Of a stretch of 64,000 bases of DNA, positions 1-8,949 are shown piece by piece. The notes beneath the pieces were generated by a model, which worked only from the letters and a program-made list of their open reading frames with translations, was not told the origin of the DNA and did not search any database. This DNA comes from Sinorhizobium psoraleae (lineage in GTDB: Bacteria > Pseudomonadota > Alphaproteobacteria > Rhizobiales > Rhizobiaceae). The stretch is taken from contig NZ_JABEKV010000004.1 of NCBI RefSeq assembly GCF_013283645.1, positions 62,001 through 126,000 of the forward strand, in the 5' to 3' direction. Both the position numbers and the translations under genes were made by a program. Position 1 is the first letter of the stretch, and the number at the start of each line of letters is the position of its first letter.

Positions 1-1251
1 GACCCGTCCGGTAAAGCGGGCATTTTCAAAAGGTGTGTTCTTCGAGCGGGAGACCAGCGCCTTCTCGTAGAGAACCCAAGGCTCTTCCAGGTCGAGAACG
101 GTGATGTCGGCTTTCGCGCCTGGTTTCAGCGTGCCTGCATCGAGGCCGAAGATCGCGGCCGGGCGCGTCGACATCGCATCGATCAGGCGCATCAGCGGTA
201 CCTGGCCGCTGTGGTAGAGCCGAAGAGCTGCCGCCGCGAGCGTTTCCAGGCCGATCGCACCGTCGGCCGCGTCGGAGAAGGGCAGGCGCTTGGTGTCGAC
301 ATCCTGCGGATCGTGCGACGATACGATGATGTCGATGGTCCCGTTGGCAAGCGCCTCTGTCATGGCGACGCGGTCATCTTCGCCGCGCAACGGAGGCGAC
401 AATTTGAAGAAGGTCCGATATTCGCCGATGTCGTTCTCGTTCAACGTCAGATGATTGACCGAGATGCCGCAGGTGACATTGGTCCCGCGCTCCCGCGCGA
501 CGCGCACGGCATCGGCCGATTCCGGTACGGAAATCTCGGCAGCGTGGTAGGCGGCCCTGGTCAATCCGGCGATGCGAAGGTCGCGTTCGAGCGGAATGAT
601 TTCCGCTTCGCGCGGCACCCCTGAAAGGCCGAGCCAGCTGGCGAGCAGGCCTTCGTTCATGACGCCGTTGGCGCCAAGATATTTGTCGCGGGTCTCAAGA
701 GCGATAACCGCTCCGAATTCGCGCGCGTACGTCATCGCGCGGCGCAACACGAGCGTGTCGTGAACCGGTTGCCGGCCGTTGGTGAAGCAGACAGCGCCCG
801 CGTCGCGAAGCAGTCCGATTTCGGTCATTTCTTCGCCGAGCAATCCCTTGGTGAGGGCTGCAGCCGGGTGGACATTGACGAGCGCCTTGTCGCGCGCCGT
901 CTTCTGCACAAATTCCACCAGGGCGATTTCGTCGATGACGGGATCGGTGTCCGGCATGGCGATGAACGATGTGACGCCACCCGTCGCCGCGGCCCGCGCG
1001 GCGGATTCGATCGTCTCGCGATGCTCGCTTCCGGGCTCGCCGACGAAGACGCGCGCATCGACGAGGCCCGGGACAGCCGCGAGACCCCCGCAATCCTTGA
1101 CAAAGGCATCATCCGGTGCGCCCTGGTTCTGGGCGTCGCTACCGGCTGCAAGGATGCGGCCGTCGCTGCCGACGATGATCGTGCCCGTTTCGTCGAGATT
1201 GCGCGAAGGGTCGATAACGCGCAGGTTTTTCAGAACGAGTGGTCTGGTCAT
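1..1251 (-). CDS. pyrC: Dihydroorotase-like protein (PyrC/PyrX type), 3' end outside window
   Basis: Amidohydrolase-fold protein of the dihydroorotase family; 417 residues are visible from the ATG at 1251 and the C-terminus lies beyond the left edge. The N-terminal strand domain, the 'PGLVD' entry into the barrel and the C-terminal '[15 protein letters not shown]' are typical of the family. The catalytic residues are not: where active enzymes have D-x-H-x-H-x-R, this one reads D65-A-R67-V-F69-V-G71. The later 'TDHAPH' type motif is replaced by 'SSHDPQ', and the conserved metal His in the 'VAHCE' segment is gone. It is therefore probably the non-catalytic PyrX partner of aspartate carbamoyltransferase, not a working dihydroorotase. 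Its ATG overlaps the TGA of upstream pyrB (ATGA), which suggests translational coupling and a stoichiometric complex. The family assignment is firm; the lack of activity is an inference from the missing residues. Confidence 0.9.
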   Translation of the reverse strand, partial: MTRPLVLKNLRVIDPSRNLDETGTIIVGSDGRILAAGSDAQNQGAPDDAFVKDCGGLAAVPGLVDARVFVGEPGSEHRETIESAARAAATGGVTSFIAMPDTDPVIDEIALVEFVQKTARDKALVNVHPAAALTKGLLGEEMTEIGLLRDAGAVCFTNGRQPVHDTLVLRRAMTYAREFGAVIALETRDKYLGANGVMNEGLLASWLGLSGVPREAEIIPLERDLRIAGLTRAAYHAAEISVPESADAVRVARERGTNVTCGISVNHLTLNENDIGEYRTFFKLSPPLRGEDDRVAMTEALANGTIDIIVSSHDPQDVDTKRLPFSDAADGAIGLETLAAAALRLYHSGQVPLMRLIDAMSTRPAAIFGLDAGTLKPGAKADITVLDLEEPWVLYEKALVSRSKNTPFENARFTGRV

Positions 1252-2189
1252 AGGCGCGGCCCCTGGTTCTGCGAAAGGAGAAGCGTTTCCATCACCGCCA
1301 TGCGCACGGCAACACCCATCTCGACCTGTTGCTCGATGACGCTCTGAGGACCGTCGGCGACTTCGGAAGCGATCTCGACGCCGCGATTCATCGGCCCCGG
1401 GTGCATCACCAGCGCATCGTCCTTGGCCGCCTTCAGCTTTTCAGCGTCGAGGCCGTAATAGTGGAAATATTCGCGCACCGAGGGCACGAAAGAGCCGGTC
1501 ATGCGCTCGCGCTGGAGCCGCAGCATCATCACTACGTCCGCGTCCTTCAAGCCTTCCGCCATGGAATGATAGACCTCGACACCCATCTGCGCGATGCCGG
1601 CGGGCAGCAGCGTTGCCGGTGCGACGACGCGCACGCGCGCTCCCATCTCGTTGAGCAGCAGAATGTTGGACCGGGCGACACGCGAATGCAGCACATCGCC
1701 ACAGATTGCGACGATGATCCGCGAGAGCTTGCCCTTGGCGCGGCGGATCGTCAGCGCGTCGAGGAGCGCCTGGGTCGGGTGCTCGTGCTGACCATCGCCT
1801 GCGTTGACGACCGAACAGGAGACCTTCTGGGCAAGCAGCGCCGCCGCGCCCGCCGAGGAGTGGCGCACGACCAGCACGTCGGGATGCATCGCGTTCAGCG
1901 TCATCGCCGTGTCGATCAGCGTCTCGCCCTTCTTCACCGAGGAATTGCCGACGGACATGTTCATGACGTCGGCACCGAGACGCTTGCCCGCCAGTTCGAA
2001 CGAAGATTGCGTCCGGGTGGAGGCTTCGAAGAAAAGATTGATCTGCGTCAGCCCGCGCAGCGAGGAGGTCTTCTTCTCCCTCTGCCGGGAGATCTTGACG
2101 GCTTCGTCGGCGCGATCGAGCAGGAGCGTGATATCCTGTTCCGTGAGCCCCTTGATGCCGAGCAGGTGGCGATGCGGGAAAGTGATCAT
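1248..2189 (-). CDS. pyrB: Aspartate carbamoyltransferase catalytic subunit
   Basis: Condenses carbamoyl phosphate with L-aspartate in de novo pyrimidine synthesis (cytosol). The product is 313 aa if it starts at the ATG at 2189. That ATG has an AAGGG ribosome binding site 6-10 bases upstream; a GTG at 2204 would add five residues but lacks such a site. The carbamoyl-phosphate motif '[11 protein letters not shown]' lies near residue 50, and 'HPGPMNRG' appears near the C-terminus, as in bacterial PyrB. It is the first gene of a two-gene unit with the dihydroorotase-like gene downstream, overlapping by four bases. No regulatory subunit gene (pyrI) is visible. A RIME-like repeat lies directly upstream, so any promoter must be inside or beyond it. 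Confidence 0.96.
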   Translation of the reverse strand: MITFPHRHLLGIKGLTEQDITLLLDRADEAVKISRQREKKTSSLRGLTQINLFFEASTRTQSSFELAGKRLGADVMNMSVGNSSVKKGETLIDTAMTLNAMHPDVLVVRHSSAGAAALLAQKVSCSVVNAGDGQHEHPTQALLDALTIRRAKGKLSRIIVAICGDVLHSRVARSNILLLNEMGARVRVVAPATLLPAGIAQMGVEVYHSMAEGLKDADVVMMLRLQRERMTGSFVPSVREYFHYYGLDAEKLKAAKDDALVMHPGPMNRGVEIASEVADGPQSVIEQQVEMGVAVRMAVMETLLLSQNQGPRL

Positions 2190-2208
2190 GAGCCGCCCTT
2201 GCACTCTC

Positions 2209-2314
2209 TACTGCATGTTTCCTTATATCGACATCGATTTAAGGAAAAAGACACGCAGCAACTCAAAATGCTACAGCGACCTTTGCGCGTCTGATGAGGC
2301 GCGCGGCGCTGTAG
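2209..2314 (-). repeat. RIME-like double-palindrome intergenic repeat, copy 1
   Basis: About 106 bp. Read on the minus strand it begins CTACAGCGCCGCGCG, passes through TCAGACGCGC and GTCGCTGTAG (first imperfect palindrome), then a spacer related to TTTGAATTGCTGCATG, and ends with a second palindrome of the form TTCCTTAAATCG/CGATATAAGGAA followed by CATGCAG. The same architecture recurs five more times in this window, in whole or part. It sits between pyrB and the divergent acyl-CoA dehydrogenase gene. It matches what I remember of rhizobial RIME1 elements. Confidence 0.85.
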
Positions 2315-2441
2315 TTTGGCTCGCTCTATAAAGCGTGGTCCCGGGCCGAGCAAGCGGCACACCACCCCTTCCGCAGAAAACTTGCGTGAGCCTCAGGGCG
2401 CGCCTGTTTCGCACCCACGAAACTTGCGCTAGAACCGGCCC

Positions 2442-4094
2442 ATGAATCAGATGAACCGGACTGAACAGAAACTCGCCGAGCTGAACCAGCCAAAACCCTG
2501 GTCCGGTGTCAACGCCTATCGCTCCGATCCTCTCGTCGTCGATATCACGTCGAGCATGCCGAAGACGTTGCGCGACGAATTCGATGTGCTCGGACGGTAC
2601 GTCACCTCGCCGGAAGCGCAGGAACTGGCGCGCATGGCCAATGAGGGCGTGCCGAAACTGAAGACCCACGGACCTCGCGGCGAGCGTCTCGATGTCGTCG
2701 ACTTCCATCCGGCCTGGCATGCGCTGATGCGCCGGTCGATGACGACGGGTCTGCATTCGTCCGCATGGGAGAACCTGGCTGACGAAAGAGGCCGCTCGCA
2801 CAAGGCGAGGGCGATCCGCTTCTATCTGACGGCACAGCTTGAATGCGGCCATCTCTGCCCGCTGACGATGACGAGCGCGTCGGTTGCGGCCATCACCGCG
2901 TCTCCGGCAGTCCAGAAGGAATGGGCGCCGAAGATCCTCTCGCGCAAATATGACTCCTCCAACCGCCCATGGATGCAGAAGACTGCCGTTACCATCGGCA
3001 TGGGCATGACGGAGAAGCAGGGCGGGACCGACGTGCGCGCAAACACTTCGACAGCCGAGCGCGTCGGGGAGGGCATCTACCGTCTGAACGGCCACAAGTG
3101 GTTCATGTCGGCGCCGATGAGCGATGCTTTCGTGATGCTCGCGCAGACGCGTGACGGGCTCGGCTGCTTCTTGGTGCCGAGGCTGCTCGAGGACGGTTCC
3201 GCCAACGGACTGCGCTTCCAGCGTCTGAAGGACAAGCTTGGCAATCGCTCCAATGCTTCGTCGGAGGTGGAGTTTTCCGACACGTTCGGCTTCGTCCTTG
3301 GAACGCCCGACGCCGGCATCCGCACCATCCTCGACATGGTGACATTGACACGGCTCGACTGTGCGCTTGCTTCGGCGGGCATGATGCGGGCTTCGCTCGC
3401 CGAAGCCGTGCACCATACCCGCGGCCGCAAGGTTTTTGGAAAGGCGCTGGTCAGCCAGCCGATGATGACGCGTGTTCTGGCCGACATGGCGCTCGACGTC
3501 GCCGCGGCGAGCGCACTGTCGTTCCGTCTTGCCGATGCCTTCGACAAGGCCCACGGCAGCGCCGAGGATGCCGCCTATGCCCGCATCATGACGCCGGTCG
3601 CGAAATACTGGTGCTGCAAGATCGCGCCCGCCCTGATCTACGAGGCGATGGAATGTCTCGGCGGCAACGGCTACGTCGAGGAGCGGGCACTCGCCCGGCA
3701 CTATCGCGAGGCGCCGGTCAATGCCATTTGGGAGGGATCCGGCAACGTCATGGCGCTTGACGTTCTGCGCGTGCTCGGGCGCCGCAAGGAATTGTTCGAA
3801 CAGCTCTTCGGTGTCTTCAACCGTGATCTCGGTCCCGCCGGCCGAAAGACGATCGATGTCCTTCGCGCCGCCATGTCGCTCTGCGAGCGCGACGAAGGTG
3901 CAGCCCGCATGCTGGTCGAACAGCTTGCGCTTGCCGCTGCTGCCGCCGAACTTTATCGGCTCGGTGCCGGGCGCATCGCCGACGCCTTCCTCGAGTCGCG
4001 TCTCGCGGCGGGTTGGCGCTCCACTTACGGCATGCTCGATTCGCGCTTCGATTCGGGCTATGTGCTCGATCTGCTCTATCCGGCCGCGACGTAA
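2442..4094 (+). CDS. aidB: AidB-like acyl-CoA dehydrogenase
   Basis: FAD-dependent acyl-CoA dehydrogenase superfamily protein of 550 aa, close in length and sequence to E. coli AidB (adaptive response to alkylation, weak isovaleryl-CoA dehydrogenase activity). Diagnostic segments are 'IGMGMTEKQGGTDV' (near 186-200, flavin-binding region), 'RLKDKLGNRSNAS' (near 262) and 'REAPVNAIWEGSGN' (near 422-436), which carries the expected catalytic glutamate. AidB also has a C-terminal DNA-binding domain; this protein extends far enough to include one, although I cannot confirm the basic surface by eye. Single gene reading toward, and overlapping by 19 bp with, the converging transporter gene. The substrate is unknown. 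Confidence 0.9.
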   Translation: MNQMNRTEQKLAELNQPKPWSGVNAYRSDPLVVDITSSMPKTLRDEFDVLGRYVTSPEAQELARMANEGVPKLKTHGPRGERLDVVDFHPAWHALMRRSMTTGLHSSAWENLADERGRSHKARAIRFYLTAQLECGHLCPLTMTSASVAAITASPAVQKEWAPKILSRKYDSSNRPWMQKTAVTIGMGMTEKQGGTDVRANTSTAERVGEGIYRLNGHKWFMSAPMSDAFVMLAQTRDGLGCFLVPRLLEDGSANGLRFQRLKDKLGNRSNASSEVEFSDTFGFVLGTPDAGIRTILDMVTLTRLDCALASAGMMRASLAEAVHHTRGRKVFGKALVSQPMMTRVLADMALDVAAASALSFRLADAFDKAHGSAEDAAYARIMTPVAKYWCCKIAPALIYEAMECLGGNGYVEERALARHYREAPVNAIWEGSGNVMALDVLRVLGRRKELFEQLFGVFNRDLGPAGRKTIDVLRAAMSLCERDEGAARMLVEQLALAAAAAELYRLGAGRIADAFLESRLAAGWRSTYGMLDSRFDSGYVLDLLYPAAT

Positions 4095-5011
4095 CCGGTG
4101 GCCGAAAGGACGAGCGGTATCGTAAAGAAGGATAACGCCGTCTGAACCGTCGCGACCGCGGCATAGAGTTCTGCATCTCCCCCCATTTGCTTGGCGAGAA
4201 GATAGCCGTTCATGGCTGTCGGAACGGCCGCTCCCAGCGCTATCACCAGCAGCGCATCGCCGCGGATGCCGAGCAGCGCACTGGCTCCGACCATGAAAGC
4301 CGGCATGACGATTAGCTTGAGCGCGACCGCCAGTATTGCGGCGCTGCTCGGCCTCAATGCGTCGGCGATCTTGAGACCGGCACCAACCATGATCAGGCCG
4401 AGACTAAGTGAGGCCGTCGCCAGCATGTCGATCGCCGTCATCACCGGTGCATAGAGTTCGATGCCGGTGATGTTGAACAATATCCCAAGCGCCGACGAAA
4501 TGATCAAAGGATTGGTGATGATCTTTACGAAGAAGAAACCGAGACCGCGACCGCCGCCGCCGAACCAGACGAGCACGGCGACATTGTAGAAATTGATCGG
4601 GATGATGATCAGTGTCATCACCAGCGCGGTCAGGCTGAGACCGATCGCACCGTAGAGCTTTTGCGCCACGGCCAGCGCAATGAAGGCATTCCAACGCGTA
4701 GCGGTCTGAAAGATCGAGGTGAAGGCGGCGCCGGAGATCTGCCGGCTGCGCAGGAGTGGCCAGCTCAGAAGGAGTGCGGCCGACATCGCTGTAACGCTGC
4801 CGATGGTCGCAATCGCCGTTGCGTCTGCCTTCATTCCGGTGAAGTCCGCCTCGGCCAAGGTCGAGAAAAGCAGCGCGGGGAAAAGAAGATAGTACCCGAA
4901 CTGCTCGAGCCCGATCCACAGCCCCTGATCGATAAGCTTCGACCGTCGAAGCCAGACTCCAAGAAGCACGAGCAGGAAGATGGGCAGAATGCTCTCGAAG
5001 ATCACGGTCAT
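4076..5011 (-). CDS. AEC (auxin efflux carrier) family transporter
   Basis: Integral membrane permease of about 311 aa. Around ten hydrophobic segments run from 'FESILPIFLLVLLGVWL' at the N-terminus to 'TALSFFTIPLVLSATGYV' at the end, with the central hydrophilic break typical of the AEC family, which includes malonate/malate-type carriers. The start at 5011 (MTVIFESILPIF) fits family N-termini. ATGs at 5044 and 5056 would add 11-15 residues, and no start has a clear ribosome binding site. The gene converges on the AidB-like gene with a 19-bp overlap of the coding ends, so the two are not co-transcribed. The substrate cannot be told from sequence. Confidence 0.85.
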   Translation of the reverse strand: MTVIFESILPIFLLVLLGVWLRRSKLIDQGLWIGLEQFGYYLLFPALLFSTLAEADFTGMKADATAIATIGSVTAMSAALLLSWPLLRSRQISGAAFTSIFQTATRWNAFIALAVAQKLYGAIGLSLTALVMTLIIIPINFYNVAVLVWFGGGGRGLGFFFVKIITNPLIISSALGILFNITGIELYAPVMTAIDMLATASLSLGLIMVGAGLKIADALRPSSAAILAVALKLIVMPAFMVGASALLGIRGDALLVIALGAAVPTAMNGYLLAKQMGGDAELYAAVATVQTALSFFTIPLVLSATGYVAAG

Positions 5012-5171
5012 GACGGGTCCATGCACAGGGGAGGACCTACGCATAGTTCGCACCATGGCCAGTCGCAAGCCGAACTTCGCTTGTGAATATTAACCTTAAC
5101 AAATGGTTTACGTTGCAGGCGCGTGCCCAAGGGTGGAGATTGGGGCAGGAAATCGAGAACGGAGCGGTTCG

Positions 5172-5327
5172 ATGAGAACTGGTTTGTTGATCATCATGAT
5201 GATTTTTTTTGCCGGCCTGGCGCTCGACATCGGGGTGCTTGCGGCCGCTCTTCTGGCGTTCGTGCTGGTCGAGAGAGCGCTCTATCCGCTGCTCCGCCGG
5301 CGGATCCCGGAAAGGGCGAACGCATGA
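5172..5327 (+). CDS. Small single-span membrane protein, 51 aa
   Basis: A 51-residue peptide with one long hydrophobic segment (residues 4-36) followed by a basic tail 'PLLRRRIPER', predicted as a single-pass inner membrane protein with its C-terminus in the cytoplasm. The ATG at 5172 has GGAGCGG 5 bases upstream. Its TGA overlaps the ATG of the next gene (ATGA), so the pair is probably translated together. I do not recognise a family. Support is the ribosome binding site, the coupling, and the coding-like hydrophobic pattern. Confidence 0.65.
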   Translation: MRTGLLIIMMIFFAGLALDIGVLAAALLAFVLVERALYPLLRRRIPERANA

Positions 5328-5665
5328 AGTGGCTCCTGATCTTTTGGGGTGCCCCGGTTACACTGCTGACCGGCTGGTATGGTCTTTCCTATTACGACAT
5401 GAGCTTCGGCGTCTTCATGTTGACGCGTCAGGCGCATGACCTGGTTTTCGCGATCTATGGCCACGTGCTCGGAATTCCGCCCGAAACCATTCCGCCGCTC
5501 GTCGCGCGGGCAATGGTGGTGGATAGCGCCATCGTATTTGCGCTGGTCGCGCTCAGGAAACGCCGTGAGATCCTTGCCTGGTGCCGACGTCGTTTCGGCA
5601 CGCGCGGCGCCGCTCAATCGCGGGAGGCGTTTGCGAGCGACGCTAACCTGTCGAGCGCCCCCTGA
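5324..5665 (+). CDS. Conserved small membrane protein (possibly DUF6105), 113 aa
   Basis: A 113-residue protein starting [19 protein letters not shown], with an N-terminal membrane segment (4-20), a middle part '[17 protein letters not shown]', a second membrane segment near 78-94 ('[13 protein letters not shown]') and a basic tail. It resembles small rhizobial membrane proteins I remember under DUF6105, though that name is from memory. Function unknown. Its start overlaps the stop of the 51-aa membrane protein by four bases. Its last 52 bp overlap the converging ruvX coding end, which is unusual in this otherwise spaced chromosome. Confidence 0.75.
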   Translation: MKWLLIFWGAPVTLLTGWYGLSYYDMSFGVFMLTRQAHDLVFAIYGHVLGIPPETIPPLVARAMVVDSAIVFALVALRKRREILAWCRRRFGTRGAAQSREAFASDANLSSAP

Positions 5666-6096
5666 AGAATGAAGGAAGCGGCGGCGGAGTCGATGCGCCC
5701 GGCTCGCTTCTTCCGGGATACGTCCATCTCGATCAGCACCCGCTCCGCGGCGACCGTCGAAAGCCGCTCGTCCCAGAGCACGAAGGGAATATCGGTTTTC
5801 TCTCCCATGTTTCTGACGAAGGCGCGCGTCGCCTGGCAGCGCGGCCCCTCGGTCCCGTCCATATTAACGGGCAGGCCGATGATAAAGGCAGCGACCTTTT
5901 CTTTCTCCGCCACGGAGAGAAGCGCCTGCGCATCGACGCCGAACTTGACGCGCCGGATCACGTCGCGCGGTGTCGCGAAGCGCCGTCCGAGATCGGAGAC
6001 CGACAGCCCGATCTTCTTCGTGCCGAGGTCGAGCCCGGCAATCGCCTGGTTGGGCGGCAAACGCGCTGCCAGTTCTTCGATCGTAAGAATTGCCAT
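5614..6096 (-). CDS. ruvX: RuvX/YqgF putative pre-16S rRNA nuclease
   Basis: RNase H-fold protein of 160 aa from the YqgF family, named putative Holliday junction resolvase but implicated in 16S rRNA 5' maturation. The N-terminal strand carries the conserved Asp in '[16 protein letters not shown]' (D23). '[14 protein letters not shown]' and '[14 protein letters not shown]' follow, and '[16 protein letters not shown]' supplies the C-terminal Asp of the active site. In many alphaproteobacteria the gene lies close to the pyrB and gatCA genes, as here. It converges with the small membrane protein gene, overlapping it by 52 bp. Confidence 0.93.
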   Translation of the reverse strand: MAILTIEELAARLPPNQAIAGLDLGTKKIGLSVSDLGRRFATPRDVIRRVKFGVDAQALLSVAEKEKVAAFIIGLPVNMDGTEGPRCQATRAFVRNMGEKTDIPFVLWDERLSTVAAERVLIEMDVSRKKRAGRIDSAAASFILQGALDRLASLANASRD

Positions 6097-6252
6097 GGGA
6101 TTTCCCGATTCGATCTTTCCACTTGTGTCGTCTGATCCATATGCTGGTCCGACACATAAATCATCAACGCGGTTCGCTCTAACTCTTTAAGAACGACAAC
6201 GCCGTCAGGTTCGGTTGCTCGCTCAAACTTACCGTGATCCAAGGAGAACATC

Positions 6253-6957
6253 ATGAAGATCAAATGGCTCGGCCATTCCGCCTTCCACATCGAGACGGCG
6301 AAAGCCAAAATCCTGATCGATCCCTTCTTCACCGGAAACCCGGCGTTCCGTGAAAGCGAACGCAAGGCGGCAACTGCGGGGCTCACGCATATCCTGCTCA
6401 CGCATGGCCACGGCGATCATGTCGGCGACGCCGTCGCGATTGCCAAGGAAACGGGAGCCACGGTGCTTGGCAACTTCGACCTTTGCATGTGGCTCGGGCG
6501 GCAGGGCGTGTCGAAGATGGAGCCGGGCAATACCGGCGGCACGATCCAGCTTGACGGCTTTTCCGCAACATTCGTCAATGCGGTTCATTCCTCGGCGCAG
6601 ATCACCGAAGACGGCGTTTCCCATTCGCTCGGCAGCGCCGGCGGCCTCGTGCTCCACTTCGAGGACGAACCGACGCTCTATCATATGGGCGACACAGATA
6701 TTTTCTCGGATATGGCGCTGATCCACGAACTGCACGAACCGGACATCGGCATCGTGCCGATCGGCGACCGCTTCACGATGGGCGGCGCCGTGGCCGCTCT
6801 CGCGTGCCAGCGCTATTTCAAATTCAACACTGCCATCCCCTGCCACTATGGTTCGTTTCCGATCGTCGACCAGACGCCGCAGACCTTCGTCGCCGGCATG
6901 GATGGCGCCTCGACGCTGGTGGCAACGCCGGAAGTCGGTGGGATTGTCTCTCTCTAA
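6253..6957 (+). CDS. UPF0173 metal-dependent hydrolase (metallo-beta-lactamase fold)
   Basis: A 234-aa metallo-beta-lactamase-fold protein of the UPF0173/YtkL family. The metal motif is 'THGHGDH' (H51, H53, D55, H56), with further ligands plausible in 'FVNAVHSS' and 'YHMGDTDIF', and a terminal His in 'PCHYGSF'. The start is set by AAGGAG 8 bases before the ATG at 6253. It stands alone between divergent ruvX and the gatC promoter region. The biochemical substrate is unknown for the family, so only the fold and metal dependence can be stated. Confidence 0.9.
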   Translation: MKIKWLGHSAFHIETAKAKILIDPFFTGNPAFRESERKAATAGLTHILLTHGHGDHVGDAVAIAKETGATVLGNFDLCMWLGRQGVSKMEPGNTGGTIQLDGFSATFVNAVHSSAQITEDGVSHSLGSAGGLVLHFEDEPTLYHMGDTDIFSDMALIHELHEPDIGIVPIGDRFTMGGAVAALACQRYFKFNTAIPCHYGSFPIVDQTPQTFVAGMDGASTLVATPEVGGIVSL

Positions 6958-7001
6958 AGAGCAATGGTGCCTGGCGCGAAGCCTGTCGGTGACATTCGCC
7001 C

Positions 7002-7018
7002 GTTGCACGTTGTGCAAC
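7002..7018. promoter_or_regulatory. Perfect 17-bp inverted repeat over the gatC -35
   Basis: GTTGCAC-GTT-GTGCAAC is a perfect 7-bp inverted repeat with a 3-bp centre. It covers the -35 hexamer TTGCAC of the candidate gatC promoter, so a dimeric protein bound here would be expected to block transcription. No regulator gene is adjacent. Confidence 0.5.
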
Positions 7019-7031
7019 TCGTCTTTATAGC
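7003..7031 (+). promoter_or_regulatory. Candidate sigma-70 promoter for gatCA
   Basis: TTGCAC, a 17-base spacer and TATAGC, about 30 bases before the gatC ATG at 7062. The -35 and spacing fit the rhizobial housekeeping consensus. Inferred by eye. Confidence 0.6.
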
Positions 7032-7061
7032 GGGGGAAACTTTGAGATACCGGAGACGATC

Positions 7062-7349
7062 ATGTCCGTAGACCTTGCCACCGTGAAGCGTGTCGCGCGC
7101 CTTGCCCGCATCGCCGTCAGCGAAGAGGAAGCCGCGCGGATGATGAGCGAGCTCAATGGCATTCTCGGCTTCGTCGAGCAACTGTCCGAAGTGAATGTCG
7201 ACGGCGTCGAGCCGATGACTTCGGTAACGCCGATGAACATGAAGAAGCGCGCAGACACCGTCGCCGACGGCGGCAAGGCGGCTGACGTTGTCGCCAATGC
7301 ACCGAATTCGGACCGCAACTTCTTCGTCGTCCCGAAAGTGGTCGAGTAA
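7062..7349 (+). CDS. gatC: Asp-tRNA(Asn)/Glu-tRNA(Gln) amidotransferase subunit C
   Basis: Small 95-aa subunit that stabilises the GatA-GatB interface of the tRNA-dependent amidotransferase. It has the usual N-terminus '[23 protein letters not shown]', the motif '[21 protein letters not shown]' region, and an extended C-terminal strand ending in 'FFVVPKVVE'. Start is the ATG at 7062. It lies 50 bp upstream of gatA, so the two form an operon, while gatB is 3.2 kb further on. A candidate promoter with an overlapping palindrome lies just upstream. Confidence 0.95.
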   Translation: MSVDLATVKRVARLARIAVSEEEAARMMSELNGILGFVEQLSEVNVDGVEPMTSVTPMNMKKRADTVADGGKAADVVANAPNSDRNFFVVPKVVE

Positions 7350-7399
7350 GAAACCGCGTCCCGCCCCGACGTTTCCGATTGCGAAAGCCCGATTACATC

Positions 7400-8881
7400 A
7401 TGACCGAACTTACAAGCCTCACGATTGCCGAAGCCCGCACGAAGCTTTCCTCCAAGGAAATCACGGCGGTCGAATTGACGGATGCTTACATCGCCGCGAT
7501 CGAGGCGGCCAACGACACGATCAACGCTTATGTCGCCGTGACACCGGAAAAAGCCCGCGAGATGGCGAAGGCCTCCGATGCCCGTATTGCAGCCGGCAAA
7601 GCCGGTGCCCTGGAAGGCATTCCGCTCGGCATCAAGGATCTCTTCGGTACCGAGGGCGTTCACACGCAGGCCTGTAGCCATATTCTTGACGGTTTCGAGC
7701 CGCGCTACGAATCGACCGTCACCCAGAACCTCTGGAACGACGGCGCCGTGATGCTCGGCAAGCTCAACATGGACGAGTTCGCCATGGGCTCTTCCAACGA
7801 GACGTCCTACTACGGACCGGTCAAGAACCCGTGGCGCGCCAAGGGTTCCAACCTTGACCTCGTGCCGGGCGGTTCTTCCGGCGGTTCGGCGGCTGCGGTC
7901 GCGGCCCATCTCTGCGCCGGTGCGACGGCAACGGATACCGGCGGCTCGATCCGCCAGCCGGCCGCCTTCACCGGTACTGTCGGCATCAAACCGACCTATG
8001 GCCGCTGCTCGCGCTGGGGCGTCGTCGCCTTTGCCTCCTCGCTCGACCAGGCCGGCCCGATCGCGCGCGACGTGCGCGATGCGGCGATCCTCTTGAAGTC
8101 GATGGCCAGCATCGATCCGAAGGATACGACCTCCGTCGATTTGCCCGTGCCGGATTATGAGGCGTCGATCGGCCAGTCGATCAAGGGCATGAGGATCGGC
8201 ATCCCGAAGGAATACCGCGTCGACGGCATGCCGGAGGAAATCGAGGCGCTCTGGCAGCAGGGCATTGCCTGGCTGAAGGACGCCGGTGCCGAGATCGTCG
8301 ACATTTCGCTGCCGCACACGAAATATGCGCTGCCGGCCTATTATATCGTCGCCCCCGCCGAGGCGTCGTCGAACCTCGCGCGCTATGACGGTGTCCGCTA
8401 CGGCCTGCGCGTCGACGGCAAGGATATCATCGACATGTATGAGAGGACGCGGGCTGCCGGCTTCGGCCAGGAAGTCAAGCGCCGCATCATGATCGGGACC
8501 TATGTGCTCTCCGCCGGCTACTACGACGCCTATTATCTGCGCGCGCAGAAGGTCCGGACGCTGATCAAACGCGACTTTGAGGTCGTTTTCAATGCAGGCG
8601 TCGACGCGATCCTGACGCCCGCGACGCCGTCCTCGGCCTTCGGAATAGCGGATGAGGATCTCGCAGCCGATCCGGTGAAGATGTACTTGAACGACATCTT
8701 CACCGTTACCGTGAACATGGCCGGGCTGCCGGGAATTGCGGTGCCGGGTGGGCTTGATCGCAAGGGCCTTCCGCTAGGCCTGCAGCTCATCGGCAAGCCG
8801 TTCGAGGAGGAAACGCTGTTCAAGACGGCGCATGTCATCGAACAGGCGGCTGGCCGCTTCACACCGCCCAAATGGTGGTAA
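7400..8881 (+). CDS. gatA: Asp-tRNA(Asn)/Glu-tRNA(Gln) amidotransferase subunit A
   Basis: Amidase-signature glutaminase subunit of 493 aa. It releases ammonia from glutamine or asparagine and feeds it to GatB for transamidation of mischarged Glu-tRNA(Gln) or Asp-tRNA(Asn). The Lys-cisSer-Ser triad is intact: K79 in '[10 protein letters not shown]', S159 in '[10 protein letters not shown]' and nucleophile S183 in '[10 protein letters not shown]'. The ATG at 7400 gives a family-length protein; a TTG at 7379 would add seven unconserved residues. Co-directional with gatC. Confidence 0.97.
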   Translation: MTELTSLTIAEARTKLSSKEITAVELTDAYIAAIEAANDTINAYVAVTPEKAREMAKASDARIAAGKAGALEGIPLGIKDLFGTEGVHTQACSHILDGFEPRYESTVTQNLWNDGAVMLGKLNMDEFAMGSSNETSYYGPVKNPWRAKGSNLDLVPGGSSGGSAAAVAAHLCAGATATDTGGSIRQPAAFTGTVGIKPTYGRCSRWGVVAFASSLDQAGPIARDVRDAAILLKSMASIDPKDTTSVDLPVPDYEASIGQSIKGMRIGIPKEYRVDGMPEEIEALWQQGIAWLKDAGAEIVDISLPHTKYALPAYYIVAPAEASSNLARYDGVRYGLRVDGKDIIDMYERTRAAGFGQEVKRRIMIGTYVLSAGYYDAYYLRAQKVRTLIKRDFEVVFNAGVDAILTPATPSSAFGIADEDLAADPVKMYLNDIFTVTVNMAGLPGIAVPGGLDRKGLPLGLQLIGKPFEEETLFKTAHVIEQAAGRFTPPKWW

Positions 8882-8926
8882 GAGGCCCAGCCGATCGCTG
8901 GCCACGCAGCGGAAGAAATGATGTAG

Positions 8927-8949
8927 TGGAGCGGAAAGGGACCGCTCCA
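8927..8949 (+). other. Hairpin with the Shine-Dalgarno in its loop
   Basis: TGGAGCGG (8927-8934) pairs perfectly with CCGCTCCA (8942-8949). The seven-base loop AAAGGGA is the presumed ribosome binding site of the following acetyltransferase gene, and the last stem base is the A of its ATG. It may modulate initiation, or it may be chance in a gene that is now frameshifted. Confidence 0.4.

Noticed and set aside
2271..3701. 476-codon frame opposite the AidB-like gene
   Set aside because: Same shadow effect; composition is Arg/His-rich and it crosses a repeat and an intergenic region.
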